64,000 nt of DNA from Paraburkholderia bonniea (GCF_009455625.1 NZ_QPEQ01000001.1:2976001-3040000), one strand, 5' to 3'; shown: positions 44,632 to 55,619, numbered from the stretch's first letter. Made by a program: numbers and translations. Notes: generated by a model not told the origin, from the letters alone.

Positions 44632-44696
44632 AATCCATGTCAAATCCGCTCAACCCAGTTCAGTTCAAGCCATGCGCGATACATCGTGCGCCCGAA

Positions 44697-46112
44697 TCAT
44701 TCAACATGCTCGCCATGTAGCGCCACATCGAGTCCTTCGCGCTCCTGCTCTTCGGTGACACGCAAGCCCATGGTCCAGTCGATCAGCTTCAACAGCACAA
44801 AGCTCACCACGCCGCTGTAGACCAGCGTCACCAGCACGCCCTTGGCTTGCAGCAGCACGCTGCCATCCATCCCGCCAATCTCCTTCACCGCGAACACGCC
44901 CGTCAGCAACGCGCCAACGATGCCGCCCACGCAATGCACGCCGAACGCGTCGAGTGAATCGTCATAGCCAAGCTTGTGTTTCAGCCAGGTGGCAGTCCAG
45001 AAGCACACCACGCCAGCCACCAGGCCAATCACCAACGCGCCCGTCACGCCAACAAAACCCGACGCGGGGGTAATCGCCACCAGCCCCGCGACCGCACCCG
45101 AAACAATCCCCAGCACGGACGGACGGCCTCGCGTCAGCCACTCGGTGAACATCCAGCCGAGCGCGGCCATCGCGGTAGCGATTTGCGTCGTCAGCATCGC
45201 AAAGCCGGCGCGGCCGTCAGCCGCCAGCGCCGAGCCCGCATTGAAACCGAACCAGCCCACCCACAGCATCGCGCCGCCGATCAGCGTCAGAACCAGGTTG
45301 TGCGGTGCCATCGCTTCACGGCCATAGCCCACGCGCTTGCCCAGCACCAGACAGCAGACCAGCGCGGCAATCCCTGCGTTGATGTGCACCACCGTGCCGC
45401 CAGCGAAATCAAGAATGCCCTGGCTCGCCAGCCAGCCAGTCGGCTCCCACACCATGTGCGCAATCGGTGAGTAGACGATGATCGACCACAGGGTCATGAA
45501 CACCAGCATCGATGAAAATTTCATCCGGTCAGCAAACGCGCCGGTAATCAGCGCTGGCGTGATGATCGCAAACGTCATCTGGTAGACGAAATAGACCGTT
45601 TCGGGAATGGTGGGGGCAAGATGGCTGACGCTCAGCAGCGTGGCCTTGTCGCCCTTGATGTAGCTCATGCCGCTCAGAAACACGCGCGATAGCCCGCCGA
45701 GAAACGCGCCACCTGGCGTAAAGGCCAGGCTGTAGCCCACCACGGTCCAGAGCACCGTGATGACGCAGGTGATAGCAAAGCTCTGCATCAGCATCGACAG
45801 CACGTTCTTCTTGCGCACCATGCCGCCGTAAAACAGCGCAAGACCAGGAATCGTCATGAATAGCACCAGCGCCGTCGAGGTCAGCATCCAGGCGGTGTCT
45901 CCCGAGCTGATTTTCGTGGCGTCAACCAGTGACGGGGCAGCAGGCGCGGGAGCCAGGGCTGGAGTGGCGGCGACGGGAAGGGTGGCGCTGACGCCAGTGT
46001 TTGCCGTGACAGCAGCACTTGCGGGAGCGTCATCCGCGAGCGCTACCCCCATACCACCAGCAAGCAGCGATCCCGCCATCAGCAAGGACATCAGTAAGTT
46101 GCGCATCTTCAT
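44697..46112 (-). CDS. amtB: ammonium transporter
   Basis: This 471-residue Amt/Mep/Rh-family channel has an N-terminal signal peptide (LLMSLLMAGSLLAGGMGVALA) and eleven expected helices. Motifs include DTAWMLTSTALVLFMTIPGLALFYGGMVRKKNVLSMLMQ, FAGGTVVHINAGIAALVCCLV with the first pore histidine, and DAFGVHCVGGIVGALLTGVF with the second. It moves ammonium or ammonia and is inhibited by GlnK bound to its cytoplasmic face. It is downstream of glnK under a sigma-54 promoter. Confidence 0.96.
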   Translation of the reverse strand: MKMRNLLMSLLMAGSLLAGGMGVALADDAPASAAVTANTGVSATLPVAATPALAPAPAAPSLVDATKISSGDTAWMLTSTALVLFMTIPGLALFYGGMVRKKNVLSMLMQSFAITCVITVLWTVVGYSLAFTPGGAFLGGLSRVFLSGMSYIKGDKATLLSVSHLAPTIPETVYFVYQMTFAIITPALITGAFADRMKFSSMLVFMTLWSIIVYSPIAHMVWEPTGWLASQGILDFAGGTVVHINAGIAALVCCLVLGKRVGYGREAMAPHNLVLTLIGGAMLWVGWFGFNAGSALAADGRAGFAMLTTQIATAMAALGWMFTEWLTRGRPSVLGIVSGAVAGLVAITPASGFVGVTGALVIGLVAGVVCFWTATWLKHKLGYDDSLDAFGVHCVGGIVGALLTGVFAVKEIGGMDGSVLLQAKGVLVTLVYSGVVSFVLLKLIDWTMGLRVTEEQEREGLDVALHGEHVE

Positions 46113-46155
46113 TTCCTCTTGCGTTGCTGTATTAGTGGCTTAGTGGCGAATCGTT

Positions 46156-46626
<471 letters not shown>

Positions 46627-46881
46627 CTATGGCAGACTTGCGCGCTGCGCGTCACAGACCAGCTCGAACCAGGCCAGAACCCAAGCTGCTCCTGGCCTTG
46701 TGGCTAACGCTGGCGGGACACAGTGGCGTGCCACGCGGATCGTTGCTAGAGTGCTCGCAGGCTTTTCACCTCAGGCAGTCACTGCAATAGCAGCAGCCAT
46801 GCACCAGCTTCGCGCATGCGCCACATCCCAGCCCCCATGTCACAACACACGCACTTCTTTTGTGCGTTCAGGAGAATCCCC

Positions 46882-47136
46882 ATGAAGCAACCCAATGATG
46901 TTTTCAACGACCTGCAAGCCAAGGTCAGCGACCTGCTCAAGAACTCACCCGTGAAAGATGTCGAACGCAACGTGAAGGCCGTGCTGTCGCAAGGCTTTTC
47001 TAAACTCGATCTGGTCACGCGTGAAGAATTCGATACCCAAACCCAGGTTCTGGTGCGCACCCGTACACGGCTGGAAGAACTCGAGCGGCGTGTCGCCGAA
47101 CTAGAGCAAAAAATGCCGCTCACGCCTGCTTCATAG
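46882..47136 (+). CDS. ubiK: UbiK family accessory factor (DUF526/BMFP)
   Basis: This 84-residue protein has an N-terminal amphipathic part (DVFNDLQAKVSDLLKNSPVKDVERNVKAVLSQGFSKLDLV) and a C-terminal coiled coil (LVRTRTRLEELERRVAELEQK), the standard BMFP/UbiK layout. UbiK assists the aerobic ubiquinone biosynthesis complex with UbiJ. ATG 46882 has AGGAGA at proper spacing. It stands before yifB on the same strand. Confidence 0.9.
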   Translation: MKQPNDVFNDLQAKVSDLLKNSPVKDVERNVKAVLSQGFSKLDLVTREEFDTQTQVLVRTRTRLEELERRVAELEQKMPLTPAS

Positions 47137-47231
47137 GCTAATCAGGCGGCGTATCACTGGCGAGCGAGCCGTGACGTCATCAGCGTTTTAATGGGGCGGC
47201 GCGCAACCCGCGCGGCCCGACGGGAGAAGTT

Positions 47232-48830
47232 ATGTCGCTTGCCGTGGTGCGCAGTCGCGCGCCGGCCTCTGGCCGCGCGCCCGAAGTTACAGTCGAAGTT
47301 CATCTGGCCAATGGGCTGCCGTCTTTTTCCATCGTTGGCCTGCCCGATCTCGAAGTCCGTGAAAGCCGCGAGCGCGTGCGCGCCGCGCTGCAAAACTGTG
47401 GCTTCGATTTCCCGGTCCGCCGTATCACCGTCAATCTGGCACCCGCCGATCTGCCTAAAGAGTCAGGCCGCTTTGATTTGCCCATTGCGCTTGGCATCCT
47501 CGCGGCGAGCGGGCAAATCCCGGCTGAAGCCATGCTGTATCGGGAATTCGCTGGCGAGCTCTCGCTCACAGGGGCGCTGCGGCCTATGCGCGGGGCCTTT
47601 GCGATGGCCTGCGGCACGGCTCGCAGTCACAGCACACTGCTTCACGCTCCGCCCGGCGATCCAGCCATCGCCCGCACGTCTGAGCCTCGTACACCTGAAC
47701 CGCGCACGCCAGAGCTTTACCTGCCAGCTGCCAGCGCCGCCGAAGCCGCGCTAGTGCCGGGCGTCGATGTGTATGGCGCGACCGATCTCCCAACGCTGTG
47801 CGCCCATCTGGCGCGCGTGCCTGACGCACGCCTCTCGCCAGTGCACGCCGTGTTGCCCGACGCCAGCGCCGCACGGGCAACGCAACTGGACATGGCCGAC
47901 GTAATCGGCCAGCAAGGCGCGCGACGGGCGCTCGAAATCGCGGCGGCCGGGGGCCATCACATGCTGATGGTGGGCCCGCCAGGGGCGGGCAAATCCATGC
48001 TTGCCGCGCGCTTGCCGGGCATTTTGCCGCCGATGACGGACGACGAAGCGTTGGCCTCAGCGGCCCTGCTGTCAGCCAGCATGCTCGGGTTCTCGGCCGC
48101 GCAATGGCGCCAGCGGCCATTTCGCGCGCCGCATCATTCCTCTAGCGCGGCTGCGCTGGTCGGCGGGCGCAATCCGCCGCAGCCGGGTGAAATCACCCTG
48201 GCCCATCTAGGCGTGCTGTTTCTTGACGAATTACCGGAATTTGACCGCCATGTTCTGGAAACCTTACGCGAGCCACTTGAGGCGGGGCGTATCACGATCT
48301 CACGGGCCGCCTTGCAGGCTGATTTCCCCGCGGCATGCCAGTTGATTGCTGCGATGAATCCGTGCCCCTGCGGCTGGCGCGGCGACCCGGGCGGCCGCTG
48401 CCGCTGCACACCAGAGATCGCCGCACGTTATCTGCGCAAGCTGTCGGGGCCGCTGCTAGACCGGATCGATATTCAGATTGAGCTTCCGGCGCTCACGCCT
48501 GCAGAGCTATCGGTACGCGCCAGCACGCCAGGAGAGGCAAGCCACGTGATCGCGGCGCGGGTGAGTGCGGCGCGCGAAGTCCAGCGCAGGCGGCAAGGCA
48601 AAACGAATCGGGAGCTAAGCGGACGCGAGGTAGATGAAGTGTGCCGCCCTGACCCGGCCGGTGAAGCGTTGCTGCGCGAGGCGAGCGAGCGTTTTGGCTG
48701 GTCAGCGCGGGCGTATTACCGGGTGCTGAAAGTGGCCCGGACAATCGCGGATATGGCGCAAGTGGCCATGCCTGATGCCGCGCAGATTGCAGAGGCGGTG
48801 CAGTATCGGCGAGGGTTTTCTGGCGGCTGA
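47232..48830 (+). CDS. comM: YifB/ComM family Mg-chelatase-like AAA+ ATPase
   Basis: This 532-residue protein has an N-terminal ChlI/Lon-protease-like domain (APEVTVEVHLANGLPSFSIVGLPDLEVRESRERVRAAL). A central AAA+ ATPase follows with Walker A GPPGAGKSMLAARLPGILP and Walker B LGVLFLDELPEFDRHVLETLREPLE. AMNPCPCGWRGDPGGRCRC is a zinc-like cysteine cluster, and there is a C-terminal helical lid. In Vibrio and related bacteria ComM is a branch-migration helicase that aids integration of transforming DNA. Confidence 0.92.
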   Translation: MSLAVVRSRAPASGRAPEVTVEVHLANGLPSFSIVGLPDLEVRESRERVRAALQNCGFDFPVRRITVNLAPADLPKESGRFDLPIALGILAASGQIPAEAMLYREFAGELSLTGALRPMRGAFAMACGTARSHSTLLHAPPGDPAIARTSEPRTPEPRTPELYLPAASAAEAALVPGVDVYGATDLPTLCAHLARVPDARLSPVHAVLPDASAARATQLDMADVIGQQGARRALEIAAAGGHHMLMVGPPGAGKSMLAARLPGILPPMTDDEALASAALLSASMLGFSAAQWRQRPFRAPHHSSSAAALVGGRNPPQPGEITLAHLGVLFLDELPEFDRHVLETLREPLEAGRITISRAALQADFPAACQLIAAMNPCPCGWRGDPGGRCRCTPEIAARYLRKLSGPLLDRIDIQIELPALTPAELSVRASTPGEASHVIAARVSAAREVQRRRQGKTNRELSGREVDEVCRPDPAGEALLREASERFGWSARAYYRVLKVARTIADMAQVAMPDAAQIAEAVQYRRGFSGG

Positions 48831-49078
48831 TGGAAGAGCAGTAGAGGGCTCTGAGCGGACAGCGTGAGGAAAACGCGAGGAAAGCCCGGCTCGCAGCCCG
48901 AATTTCAGCCTGGTGCCTGCGGGTTTCTCGCTCATGAATTGCGCAAAAAAGGATCACGCCCGCCTCTTCCCTGCGCTCAACATTCCCGGCTGTCTACAAC
49001 GCGCAGGCGGATTAAACCTATTGCGCATAACCCATCATCCACTGCGTCAGAAGCAAAAAAATGCACTCAAGTCTTGAC
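48831..49078. other. intergenic stretch after comM without recognised gene
   Basis: About 250 bases follow the comM stop. No coding frame, terminator or RNA gene could be supported here. The DnaA-box region starts at its right edge. Confidence 0.5.
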
Positions 49079-49277
49079 TTATGCACAACTTCGAAATTCC
49101 GAAAAACTTTAAGACACCTGCCCTGCAGATTCTTAGCAGACCAAGCAAGTCATTGATTTTATTGAATATTGTCGTTTGCCAAGATCGCGGGCAAACTAAC
49201 TCAAGCCCCACCAGACGGGCTTTAGCGAGATGCGAATCAAGGTTGTCCACAAAGTTATCCACAGCTCCTGTGGGTAA
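49079..49277. promoter_or_regulatory. cluster of DnaA boxes
   Basis: TTATGCACA (49079-49087) and TTATCCACA (49255-49263) are perfect TTATNCACA boxes. TTGTCCACA (49243-49251) is one base off, and TGTGGGTAA (49269-49277) is TTACCCACA on the other strand. Three lie within 35 bases, and the last two form an inverted pair, GTTATCCACAG-CTC-CTGTGGGTAAC, with one mismatch. An AT-rich stretch (about 49150-49170) lies between. dnaA, dnaN, rpmH and parAB are absent, so this is probably not oriC itself but a DnaA-binding locus. Confidence 0.6.
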
Positions 49278-49382
49278 CAGTGAAAACCTCCATAAAATCC
49301 GGCTATTAGCGCCATAACCTGCGGTGGAGCATTCACTTCGAGCTGCGCGGCCACACTCGCTGGCCGTGCGGTGGCTTCGCGC

Positions 49383-49985
49383 CTAGTACAGCTTGAACGA
49401 CTGAAAAAACTGGTCGATTTGTTCTTCGGGGGGAGCTTGACTGGCGATGATTGCCGCTTGGTAGACGTGGCGTCCCTTGGCGACGAGGCGGGCATACAAC
49501 ACCCGTTTCTCGTGTTGCGGCCCGGCCTTGCCGGTCAGCGTCATTTCAAGGCCCAGTACCTGCCCACCTGCAGCAAGCGGGATCTGGGTCGCGTGGGAAT
49601 CAGGAGCGACGCCCAGGTTGCGCGCCAGCCCGGTGCGCAAAAATTCGAGCGCGGCACGCTGGGTTTGCACCTGGTCATCGGGTAACACCACCGTGCCCAC
49701 CACAAAGACCGCATCGGCGGCTTCTGCGGTCTGCATCAGCATTTTCATCGACACACCGCCAATTTCGACCTGCCGCTCGTCCGCGCTGGGTTTGGCTGGT
49801 AGATCAACGGTGTAGCCGTTGTCGTTGTTCATGACCGTGCGCCAGTCGTAAGTCGGCGTGCAGGCGGCCAGGACACCCGTTGCCACCAGCAGCAACACCG
49901 CTGCGCGAACGCGGGGATGAAACGCTTGAGCGGAGGCGCGACGAGGCCTCAACGCAAAGCGGAAAAATGAGAGAAAACGGGACAT
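49383..49985 (-). CDS. predicted lipoprotein of unknown function
   Basis: This 200-residue protein has a long basic N-terminus, a hydrophobic signal and the lipobox LLLVATGVLAAC. The mature part begins TPTYDWRTVMNNDNGYTVDLPAKPSADERQVEIGG and looks like one alpha/beta domain seen in small surface lipoproteins of Burkholderiales. It ends APPEEQIDQFFQSFKLY. No catalytic motif was recognised. It is divergent from the TlpA-like gene. Confidence 0.75.
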   Translation of the reverse strand: MSRFLSFFRFALRPRRASAQAFHPRVRAAVLLLVATGVLAACTPTYDWRTVMNNDNGYTVDLPAKPSADERQVEIGGVSMKMLMQTAEAADAVFVVGTVVLPDDQVQTQRAALEFLRTGLARNLGVAPDSHATQIPLAAGGQVLGLEMTLTGKAGPQHEKRVLYARLVAKGRHVYQAAIIASQAPPEEQIDQFFQSFKLY

Positions 49986-50322
49986 ATGAACGAGGTAAAG
50001 CCTGAATTAAGCGGAAAACCGGCATTATCCGCTTCTTGCGGTAAGCCTGCGCCGTGGTCGTGCTAATGCCGTGCTAATGCCGTGCTATAGCCACGCCAAT
50101 GCCACACTAATGCAGCGAAACAAGCACGGGCTGAGCCCAGGGGGCAGGTCAATTACGCGAATTAATTGACGCTACAATAGCCGCGCCGTTCGCCCACCCA
50201 GTTCCGCTTCCGCTTCAATTAACTCTTCGACGACTCGGCTCTTCGACGCTTCGGTTCTTTTCAATTCACATGTGATGTCACGCGGCTGCCGTGCCTCACG
50301 CGTTTTCCCTGCGAGCCCCTTT

Positions 50323-50844
50323 ATGACTTCCTCCTCTACCAAGCGTGCCTCGCCCGTCCGCTATGTCGCTATGTTGCTGATCGCGGGCGCTGTGGCGCTG
50401 GCGGGCTATTTCGCCTTTGGCGGACAGCAGCACGCCCCTGAGGCGACGTTCACCTTGCTCTCGGGCCAGAAAGTGTCCACGGCAGATCTCAAAGGCAAGG
50501 TGTATATGGTCAACTTCTGGGCCACGAGCTGCAGCACCTGCATTCAGGAAATGCCGCAGATGGTCGATACCTACAATCGCTTCAAGGGCCAGGGGCTGGA
50601 GTTCGTCGCGGTTGCCATGAGTTATGACACGCCCGCCTATGTCAACAACTACACCGTCACGCGCCAGTTGCCGTTCAAGGTGGCGCTTGATGATGGCTCA
50701 GCGGCACGCCAGTTCGGCAATGTGCAGCTCACGCCTACAACGTTCGTGGTTGATAAAAACGGCAAGATTCTGAAACGTTATGTCGGTGCGCCCCAGTTCA
50801 GCGAACTGAACCAGTTGCTCGACAACGCGTTAAAAGCGGCCTGA
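50323..50844 (+). CDS. TlpA-family thioredoxin-like disulfide reductase
   Basis: This 173-residue protein has one N-terminal membrane anchor (YVAMLLIAGAVALAGYFAF). A periplasmic thioredoxin fold follows with GKVYMVNFWATSCSTCIQEMPQMVD, in which the active site is CSTC rather than the more usual CGPC or CxPC, and cis-Pro in LTPTTFVVDKNGKILKRYVG. Likely roles are thiol reduction in cytochrome c maturation or CuA assembly. The start at 50323 excludes a non-coding upstream stretch. Confidence 0.88.
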   Translation: MTSSSTKRASPVRYVAMLLIAGAVALAGYFAFGGQQHAPEATFTLLSGQKVSTADLKGKVYMVNFWATSCSTCIQEMPQMVDTYNRFKGQGLEFVAVAMSYDTPAYVNNYTVTRQLPFKVALDDGSAARQFGNVQLTPTTFVVDKNGKILKRYVGAPQFSELNQLLDNALKAA

Positions 50845-50898
50845 TCTGGCCACTTCAGTCATTTCAGTCATCTCATTCACTTCAACCCGGCACGCGCC

Positions 50899-52260
50899 TC
50901 AGCGCGGCTCTCCCTCGCCTCGCGCACTCAGGCCATAGCGTTTGAGCTTTTCGTAGAGCGTCGCTTTGCCCAGGTGCAGTTGGTCCGCTGCGAGCGCAAC
51001 TGCACCGCCCGCCTGCTCCAGCGCCTGCGCAATCAGCGCCCGTTCAAACTGCTCGACCCGTTCCTTCAGCGATAGCGGCTGCCCTGCCGGGGTCGCGGCC
51101 GCCAGCGCATCTTCCGCCACACCCAGCACGAACCGGTCAGCCGCATTGCGCAGCTCGCGCACATTGCCAGGCCAGTCGTGCTGCATCAGCCGCAATTGCT
51201 GAGGCCCGGAAACAAACGGCGCGGGCCGCTGGTAGCGCACCGCAGCATCCAGCACGAAATGCTCGAACAACGGCACGATATCTTCGCGCCGCTCAGCCAG
51301 CGGCGGCAGCGCGATCGTCACCACATTCAGGCGATACAGCAAATCCTGGCGAAACGCGCCAGACGCGACATGCCCTGACATATCCCCTTTCGCCGCTGCG
51401 ATGACGCGGCAATTCACCCGCACCGGCTGGTTCGAACCAAGCCGCTCCAGCACGCCCTCCTGCAGTACGCGCAGCAGCTTGACCTGCAGCGCAAGCGGCA
51501 TGCTCTCAATCTCGTCAAGAAACAGCGTGCCGCCCGATGCGTGTTCGAGCTTGCCAATTCTGCGTTTCGCCGCGCCGGTAAAAGCACCGGGCTCGTAGCC
51601 GAACATCTCGGACTCAAACATGGATTCAGGCAACGCACCGCAGTTAATCGCAATGAAGGCTTTGTCACGTCGTGGCGATAGCTCATGCAGGCTGCGCGCG
51701 ATCAGTTCTTTGCCCGCGCCGGTATCACCATTGATCAACACCGGCGCATCCGTGGGCGCGACATTCGCAATCAGCCGCCGCACCTGCTCCAGCGCCGCGC
51801 TACGGCCAATGATGCGGGGCACGGCGGTGTGCTGCCCCGCCAGTTCGCGGCGCAGCGCGAGGTTTTCCCAAACCAGCTTGCGCCGCTCTACCGCACGCCG
51901 CACGGTTTCGATCAGGCGCTCGGAGGCGAACGGCTTTTCGATGAAATCGTAAGCGCCGTCGCGCATCGCCTGCACCGCCATCGAAATATCGCCGTGCCCG
52001 GTCACCAGAATCACCGGCACGTCCGGTGCCTGTTCGCGGCATTGCACCAGCAGATCCAGGCCGCTCGCGCCAGGCAGGCGAATATCGCTGACGATGACCC
52101 CGGCGAACTCACGGTTAATCAACCCGGCAGCGGCTTCGACTGAGGCATAACCTGCCACCTCAAAGCCCGCCAGCTGCAAGCTCTGCACGCTGGCGCGGCG
52201 CACTAGTTCGTCATCTTCGAAATACAGCACGGGCAAACCGCGCTCAAGCGTGATGGTCAT
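50899..52260 (-). CDS. dctD: C4-dicarboxylate response regulator DctD (sigma-54 activator)
   Basis: This 453-residue NtrC-family regulator has three parts. The receiver domain (about 10-125) carries Asp59 in [11 protein letters not shown]. The AAA+ domain has Walker [20 protein letters not shown] and the sigma-54 contact GAFTGA. The C-terminal Fis-type HTH reads [31 protein letters not shown] 52260 (MTITLERG) is chosen as the start of the receiver. It lies seven bases after dctB and is predicted to activate dctA from its sigma-54 promoter. Confidence 0.93.
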   Translation of the reverse strand: MTITLERGLPVLYFEDDELVRRASVQSLQLAGFEVAGYASVEAAAGLINREFAGVIVSDIRLPGASGLDLLVQCREQAPDVPVILVTGHGDISMAVQAMRDGAYDFIEKPFASERLIETVRRAVERRKLVWENLALRRELAGQHTAVPRIIGRSAALEQVRRLIANVAPTDAPVLINGDTGAGKELIARSLHELSPRRDKAFIAINCGALPESMFESEMFGYEPGAFTGAAKRRIGKLEHASGGTLFLDEIESMPLALQVKLLRVLQEGVLERLGSNQPVRVNCRVIAAAKGDMSGHVASGAFRQDLLYRLNVVTIALPPLAERREDIVPLFEHFVLDAAVRYQRPAPFVSGPQQLRLMQHDWPGNVRELRNAADRFVLGVAEDALAAATPAGQPLSLKERVEQFERALIAQALEQAGGAVALAADQLHLGKATLYEKLKRYGLSARGEGEPR

Positions 52261-52267
52261 TTTTATC

Positions 52268-54184
52268 TCAGGAACCCGAAACATGAGGAGACACTGGCCA
52301 CGCTGATACGCGGCTGACATAGCCCGCGCAATCCGCCCGGCGTAGCGTCAGCGTGAAGCATGCGCCGCCATGAGCACCGTTGCGCGCGTCCAGCGTGCCG
52401 TCGCAGTCGCGGGCAATGGACGCCGCAATAGCCAAGCCAAGGCCTAGCCCCTGGCCCATCTCGCGGGTGGTGAAGAATGGTTCGAATAGCCGTGGCATCA
52501 CTTCGGCCGCGATGCCTGGACCGTTGTCGTCCACGCGAACCGCCAGGGTCGTGGCCGTAGCTTCCAGCGTGAGCAAAAGATGCGGCCTGGCTACCTCAGC
52601 CATGGCGTCCAGCGCATTGCCCAGCAGGTTAATCAGCGCCTGCTCCAGACGCAGTTCATCGCAGTGAGCAATCAGATGCGGATAGTCGTCGTGAAGATTG
52701 AGCGTTTGCGTCAGTGGTGGATTACCGGTGGCGCTTGCATCGTTTAACGCCAGCGTCACCGTGATCCGCTCCAACCGTTGCCGCAACAACGCCAGCGCGT
52801 TGCGCAACGCGCGCACCACGGAAACCGTCGCATTGCGCGGCTGGGCCCGGCCAACAAACAGTTTGAGCTGGTTGGTGATCTTGCCCATGCGCTCGGTCAA
52901 CGCCGCAATCGCCTCCAGATTTTCTTGCGCCGCCGCGTGTTCGCCGCGTGCCAGCAGCACACGGGTGTTATCCGAGAAACCACGCAACGCGGCCAGCGGC
53001 TGGTTCAGCTCATGCGTGATGCCCGCCGCCATCTGCCCGAGCGCGGCAAGCTTGCTGGCCTGGATCAGTTCGTCGTGAGCCGCGCGTAATTCCTGCTCAG
53101 CACGCGTGCGCTCCAGCACCTCGTTATGCAATTGCGCATTGGCCTCAGATAAATCAACCGTCCGTGCCGCGACGCGCTGATTCAGTTCGGCATACGCCTC
53201 TTGCAGCAAAGCCCGGCTGCGGATCATCTCGCCCAAGCGCGCGCGCCGCATGCGCCAGTAGAACGCCAGCAAGCAGAGCGAGACATAACCCAGGCCCGTG
53301 ACAATCACCGCATTGCGCGCATCGGCATCGACTGGTGCGACGCTAGCAAGGGTCATCAGATGCCAGCTCGGCTCGCCAATCGCGCGGCGTGACACCAGGT
53401 AGCGCGGTGCCATGCCGCCGGTGCCCAGGCGCACGATCTCCGCGTCATCCGAAAAGCGCCGCTCGACACTCACCGGCAACGGCGTGATGTTCTGCTGCGC
53501 ATACTGGCGAGTCCTGAAGATCGAATCAGCGAGCGCACCAGGCAATGGCCGCATCGTGTGGTACTTCCAGGCGGGCACGGATGACAGAAAAATCACGCCG
53601 TGATCGTCCGTGACAATCAGTGGCTCCGAAGCATCCGCCCCCTGGAACCATTCGAGATTGAGCTTCACCACGGCCACGCCAGCAATCTTGCCGTCCTGCC
53701 ACACAGGTTGCGAAATGAAATAACCGGGGTCGTGCGAGACCGTTCCAATCCCGAAGAAACGCCCCACGCCACCATGCAGCGCATCAACGAAATACGGCCT
53801 GAACTGGTACTGCACGCCAACGAAACTGTCCGCGCTGCGCCAGTTGCTAGCGGCAACGCATAGGCCATCGGCCTTGATGACGTAGGCAACGGTGGCGCGA
53901 GCGTGCTGGTTCAGGTCTTCCAGATAGCGATTGGCACGGGCGACGTTGGCGGGGTTGGGTGAGGCCAGAAGATCCTGCACGAACGGATGTCTGGCGAGCA
54001 GGTAAGGGAGGGATTCGTAGCGTTCGAGCGTGTTTTTGAGCGCGCCCGTGGTGCGGTCGGCCCGCACTGAAGCATTGCGCCTGAGGCTATCAATGCCGCT
54101 CTGCCAGGCGAAATGCCACGTCAGGCCGCAAGCGGCGACCAGGCCGGTCGCCAGCGCGAAAAAAATCAGAAGGCGGCGCGTCAC
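52268..54184 (-). CDS. dctB: C4-dicarboxylate sensor histidine kinase DctB
   Basis: This 638-residue membrane kinase has TM1 (LIFFALATGLVAACGLTWHFA), a periplasmic double-Cache sensor (about 30-290, with VIKADGLCVAASNWRSADSFVGVQYQFRPYF and DPGYFISQPV), TM2 (AVIVTGLGYVSLCLLAFYW) and a coiled coil. The HisKA H-box has His391 in AAGITHELNQPLAALRGF, and the ATPase has DNGPGIAAEVMPRLFEPFFTTREMGQGLGLGL. The DctB Cache domain binds succinate, fumarate and malate. It is transcribed with dctD. Confidence 0.93.
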   Translation of the reverse strand: MTRRLLIFFALATGLVAACGLTWHFAWQSGIDSLRRNASVRADRTTGALKNTLERYESLPYLLARHPFVQDLLASPNPANVARANRYLEDLNQHARATVAYVIKADGLCVAASNWRSADSFVGVQYQFRPYFVDALHGGVGRFFGIGTVSHDPGYFISQPVWQDGKIAGVAVVKLNLEWFQGADASEPLIVTDDHGVIFLSSVPAWKYHTMRPLPGALADSIFRTRQYAQQNITPLPVSVERRFSDDAEIVRLGTGGMAPRYLVSRRAIGEPSWHLMTLASVAPVDADARNAVIVTGLGYVSLCLLAFYWRMRRARLGEMIRSRALLQEAYAELNQRVAARTVDLSEANAQLHNEVLERTRAEQELRAAHDELIQASKLAALGQMAAGITHELNQPLAALRGFSDNTRVLLARGEHAAAQENLEAIAALTERMGKITNQLKLFVGRAQPRNATVSVVRALRNALALLRQRLERITVTLALNDASATGNPPLTQTLNLHDDYPHLIAHCDELRLEQALINLLGNALDAMAEVARPHLLLTLEATATTLAVRVDDNGPGIAAEVMPRLFEPFFTTREMGQGLGLGLAIAASIARDCDGTLDARNGAHGGACFTLTLRRADCAGYVSRVSAWPVSPHVSGS

Positions 54185-54335
54185 AGCAGAACAGTCCCGG
54201 CGAATGGAGGCGGGCTATTGTGGCATAGCGCTGTGACGCAAGATCTGTGGAAAGCACAGCGGAAAGAGCCGCAGAAAACGCCGCTAGCCAGCGGCGTCTG
54301 GTCACGGCTCGTGCAGCTAGTAAAGCGAGCGTTGC

Positions 54336-55619
54336 TTATGCCCCAGCGGCTTCTCTCACCGGCACGCTTTCGCCACGCAACGCGGCCCTCAGCTTGTCCC
54401 GGTCGAGTTCGTTCTCCCACGCCGACACCACTACCGTCGCCACGCCATTGCCCACGATGTTGGTCAACGCCCGGCACTCGCTCATAAAACGGTCGATACC
54501 GAGAATCAGCACCATGCCCGAGAGGGGAATCGTTGGCACCACCGCGAGTGTCGCCGCCAGCGTGATAAACCCCGCCCCGGTCACACCGCTCGCCCCCTTC
54601 GAAGTCAGCATGGTGACCGCAAGCAAAGTCAGTTGCTGAGTCCAGGTGAGATCGGTATTGGTGGCCTGAGCGATGAACAGCACCGCCATCGTCATATAGA
54701 TGTTGGTGCCATCCAGATTAAAGGAATATCCCGTCGGCACCACCAGCCCCACCACCGAGCGCGAGCAACCGAGCTTCTCCAGCTTGAGCATCAGTTGCGG
54801 CAGCGCGGCTTCCGATGAGCTGGTGCCCAGCACGATCAGCATCTCTTCCTTGATATACGCAATGAAGCGCAGGATGTTGAAGCCCACCGCCCGCGCGATC
54901 ACGCCCAGCACGACCACCACGAACACAATCGCCGTCAGATAGAACGTGCCAATCAGTTTGAGCAGCGGCACCAGCGAACCCACGCCGTACTTGCCAATCG
55001 TGAAAGCCATCGCACCAAATGCGCCAATCGGCGCGAGTTTGGTAATGATCCGCACCATGCCAAACAACACGTGCGAAATACCTTCGATGAAATCGGTGAC
55101 GACCCGGCCACGCTCACCGACTGTCGCCAGCACACTGCCAAACAGCAACGCGATCAGCAGGATCTGCAAGATCTCGCCCTGTGCGAACGCCGACGAAATC
55201 GTGTCCGGGATGATGTGCATCAGGAATTCAACCGTGCTCTGGCCATGTGCCTTCGCCGCATAAGAGGCAACCGCTTTGGCATCCAGCGTCGACGGATCGA
55301 CATTGAAGCCAACGCCAGGCTTAAGCACATGAGTGGCAATCAAGCCCAGCACCAGCGCGAAACTTGAGACGATCTCGAAGTAAAGCAGCGCCTTGCCGCC
55401 CACCCGCCCCACCTTTTTCATGTCCTGCATGCCAGCAATGCCCGTCACGACCGTACAAAAAATGATCGGCCCGATCACCATCTTGATGAGCTTGATGAAG
55501 CCATCGCCAAGCGGCTTCATGTCCACTGCGAACGCCGGGGAGTAGTGCCCCAGCACGATGCCAATGATGATCGCGGCGATCACCTGGACATACAGCACTT
55601 TGTAGAACGGTTTTTTCAC
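54336..55619 (-). CDS. dctA: C4-dicarboxylate transporter DctA
   Basis: This 427-residue dicarboxylate/cation symporter (DAACS family) imports succinate, fumarate and malate. Features are [45 protein letters not shown], the re-entrant loop [22 protein letters not shown] and the TM7 motif [28 protein letters not shown] 55619 has AGGA seven bases before it and gives the family N-terminus; TTG 55637 is a poorer start. It is controlled by the adjacent DctBD through a sigma-54 promoter. Confidence 0.95.
   Translation of the reverse strand: MKKPFYKVLYVQVIAAIIIGIVLGHYSPAFAVDMKPLGDGFIKLIKMVIGPIIFCTVVTGIAGMQDMKKVGRVGGKALLYFEIVSSFALVLGLIATHVLKPGVGFNVDPSTLDAKAVASYAAKAHGQSTVEFLMHIIPDTISSAFAQGEILQILLIALLFGSVLATVGERGRVVTDFIEGISHVLFGMVRIITKLAPIGAFGAMAFTIGKYGVGSLVPLLKLIGTFYLTAIVFVVVVLGVIARAVGFNILRFIAYIKEEMLIVLGTSSSEAALPQLMLKLEKLGCSRSVVGLVVPTGYSFNLDGTNIYMTMAVLFIAQATNTDLTWTQQLTLLAVTMLTSKGASGVTGAGFITLAATLAVVPTIPLSGMVLILGIDRFMSECRALTNIVGNGVATVVVSAWENELDRDKLRAALRGESVPVREAAGA

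Noticed and set aside
46720..46736. GTGGC-GT-GCCAC dyad upstream of glnK as an NtrC site
   Set aside because: It does not match the NtrC consensus (GCACC-N5-GGTGC).
49079..49277. Chromosomal replication origin
   Set aside because: DnaA boxes are present but dnaA, dnaN, gyrB, rpmH and parAB are not nearby, so oriC is not claimed.
49081..49317. A 78-codon frame across the DnaA-box cluster
   Set aside because: It overlaps the boxes, has no Shine-Dalgarno and shows no protein-like composition.
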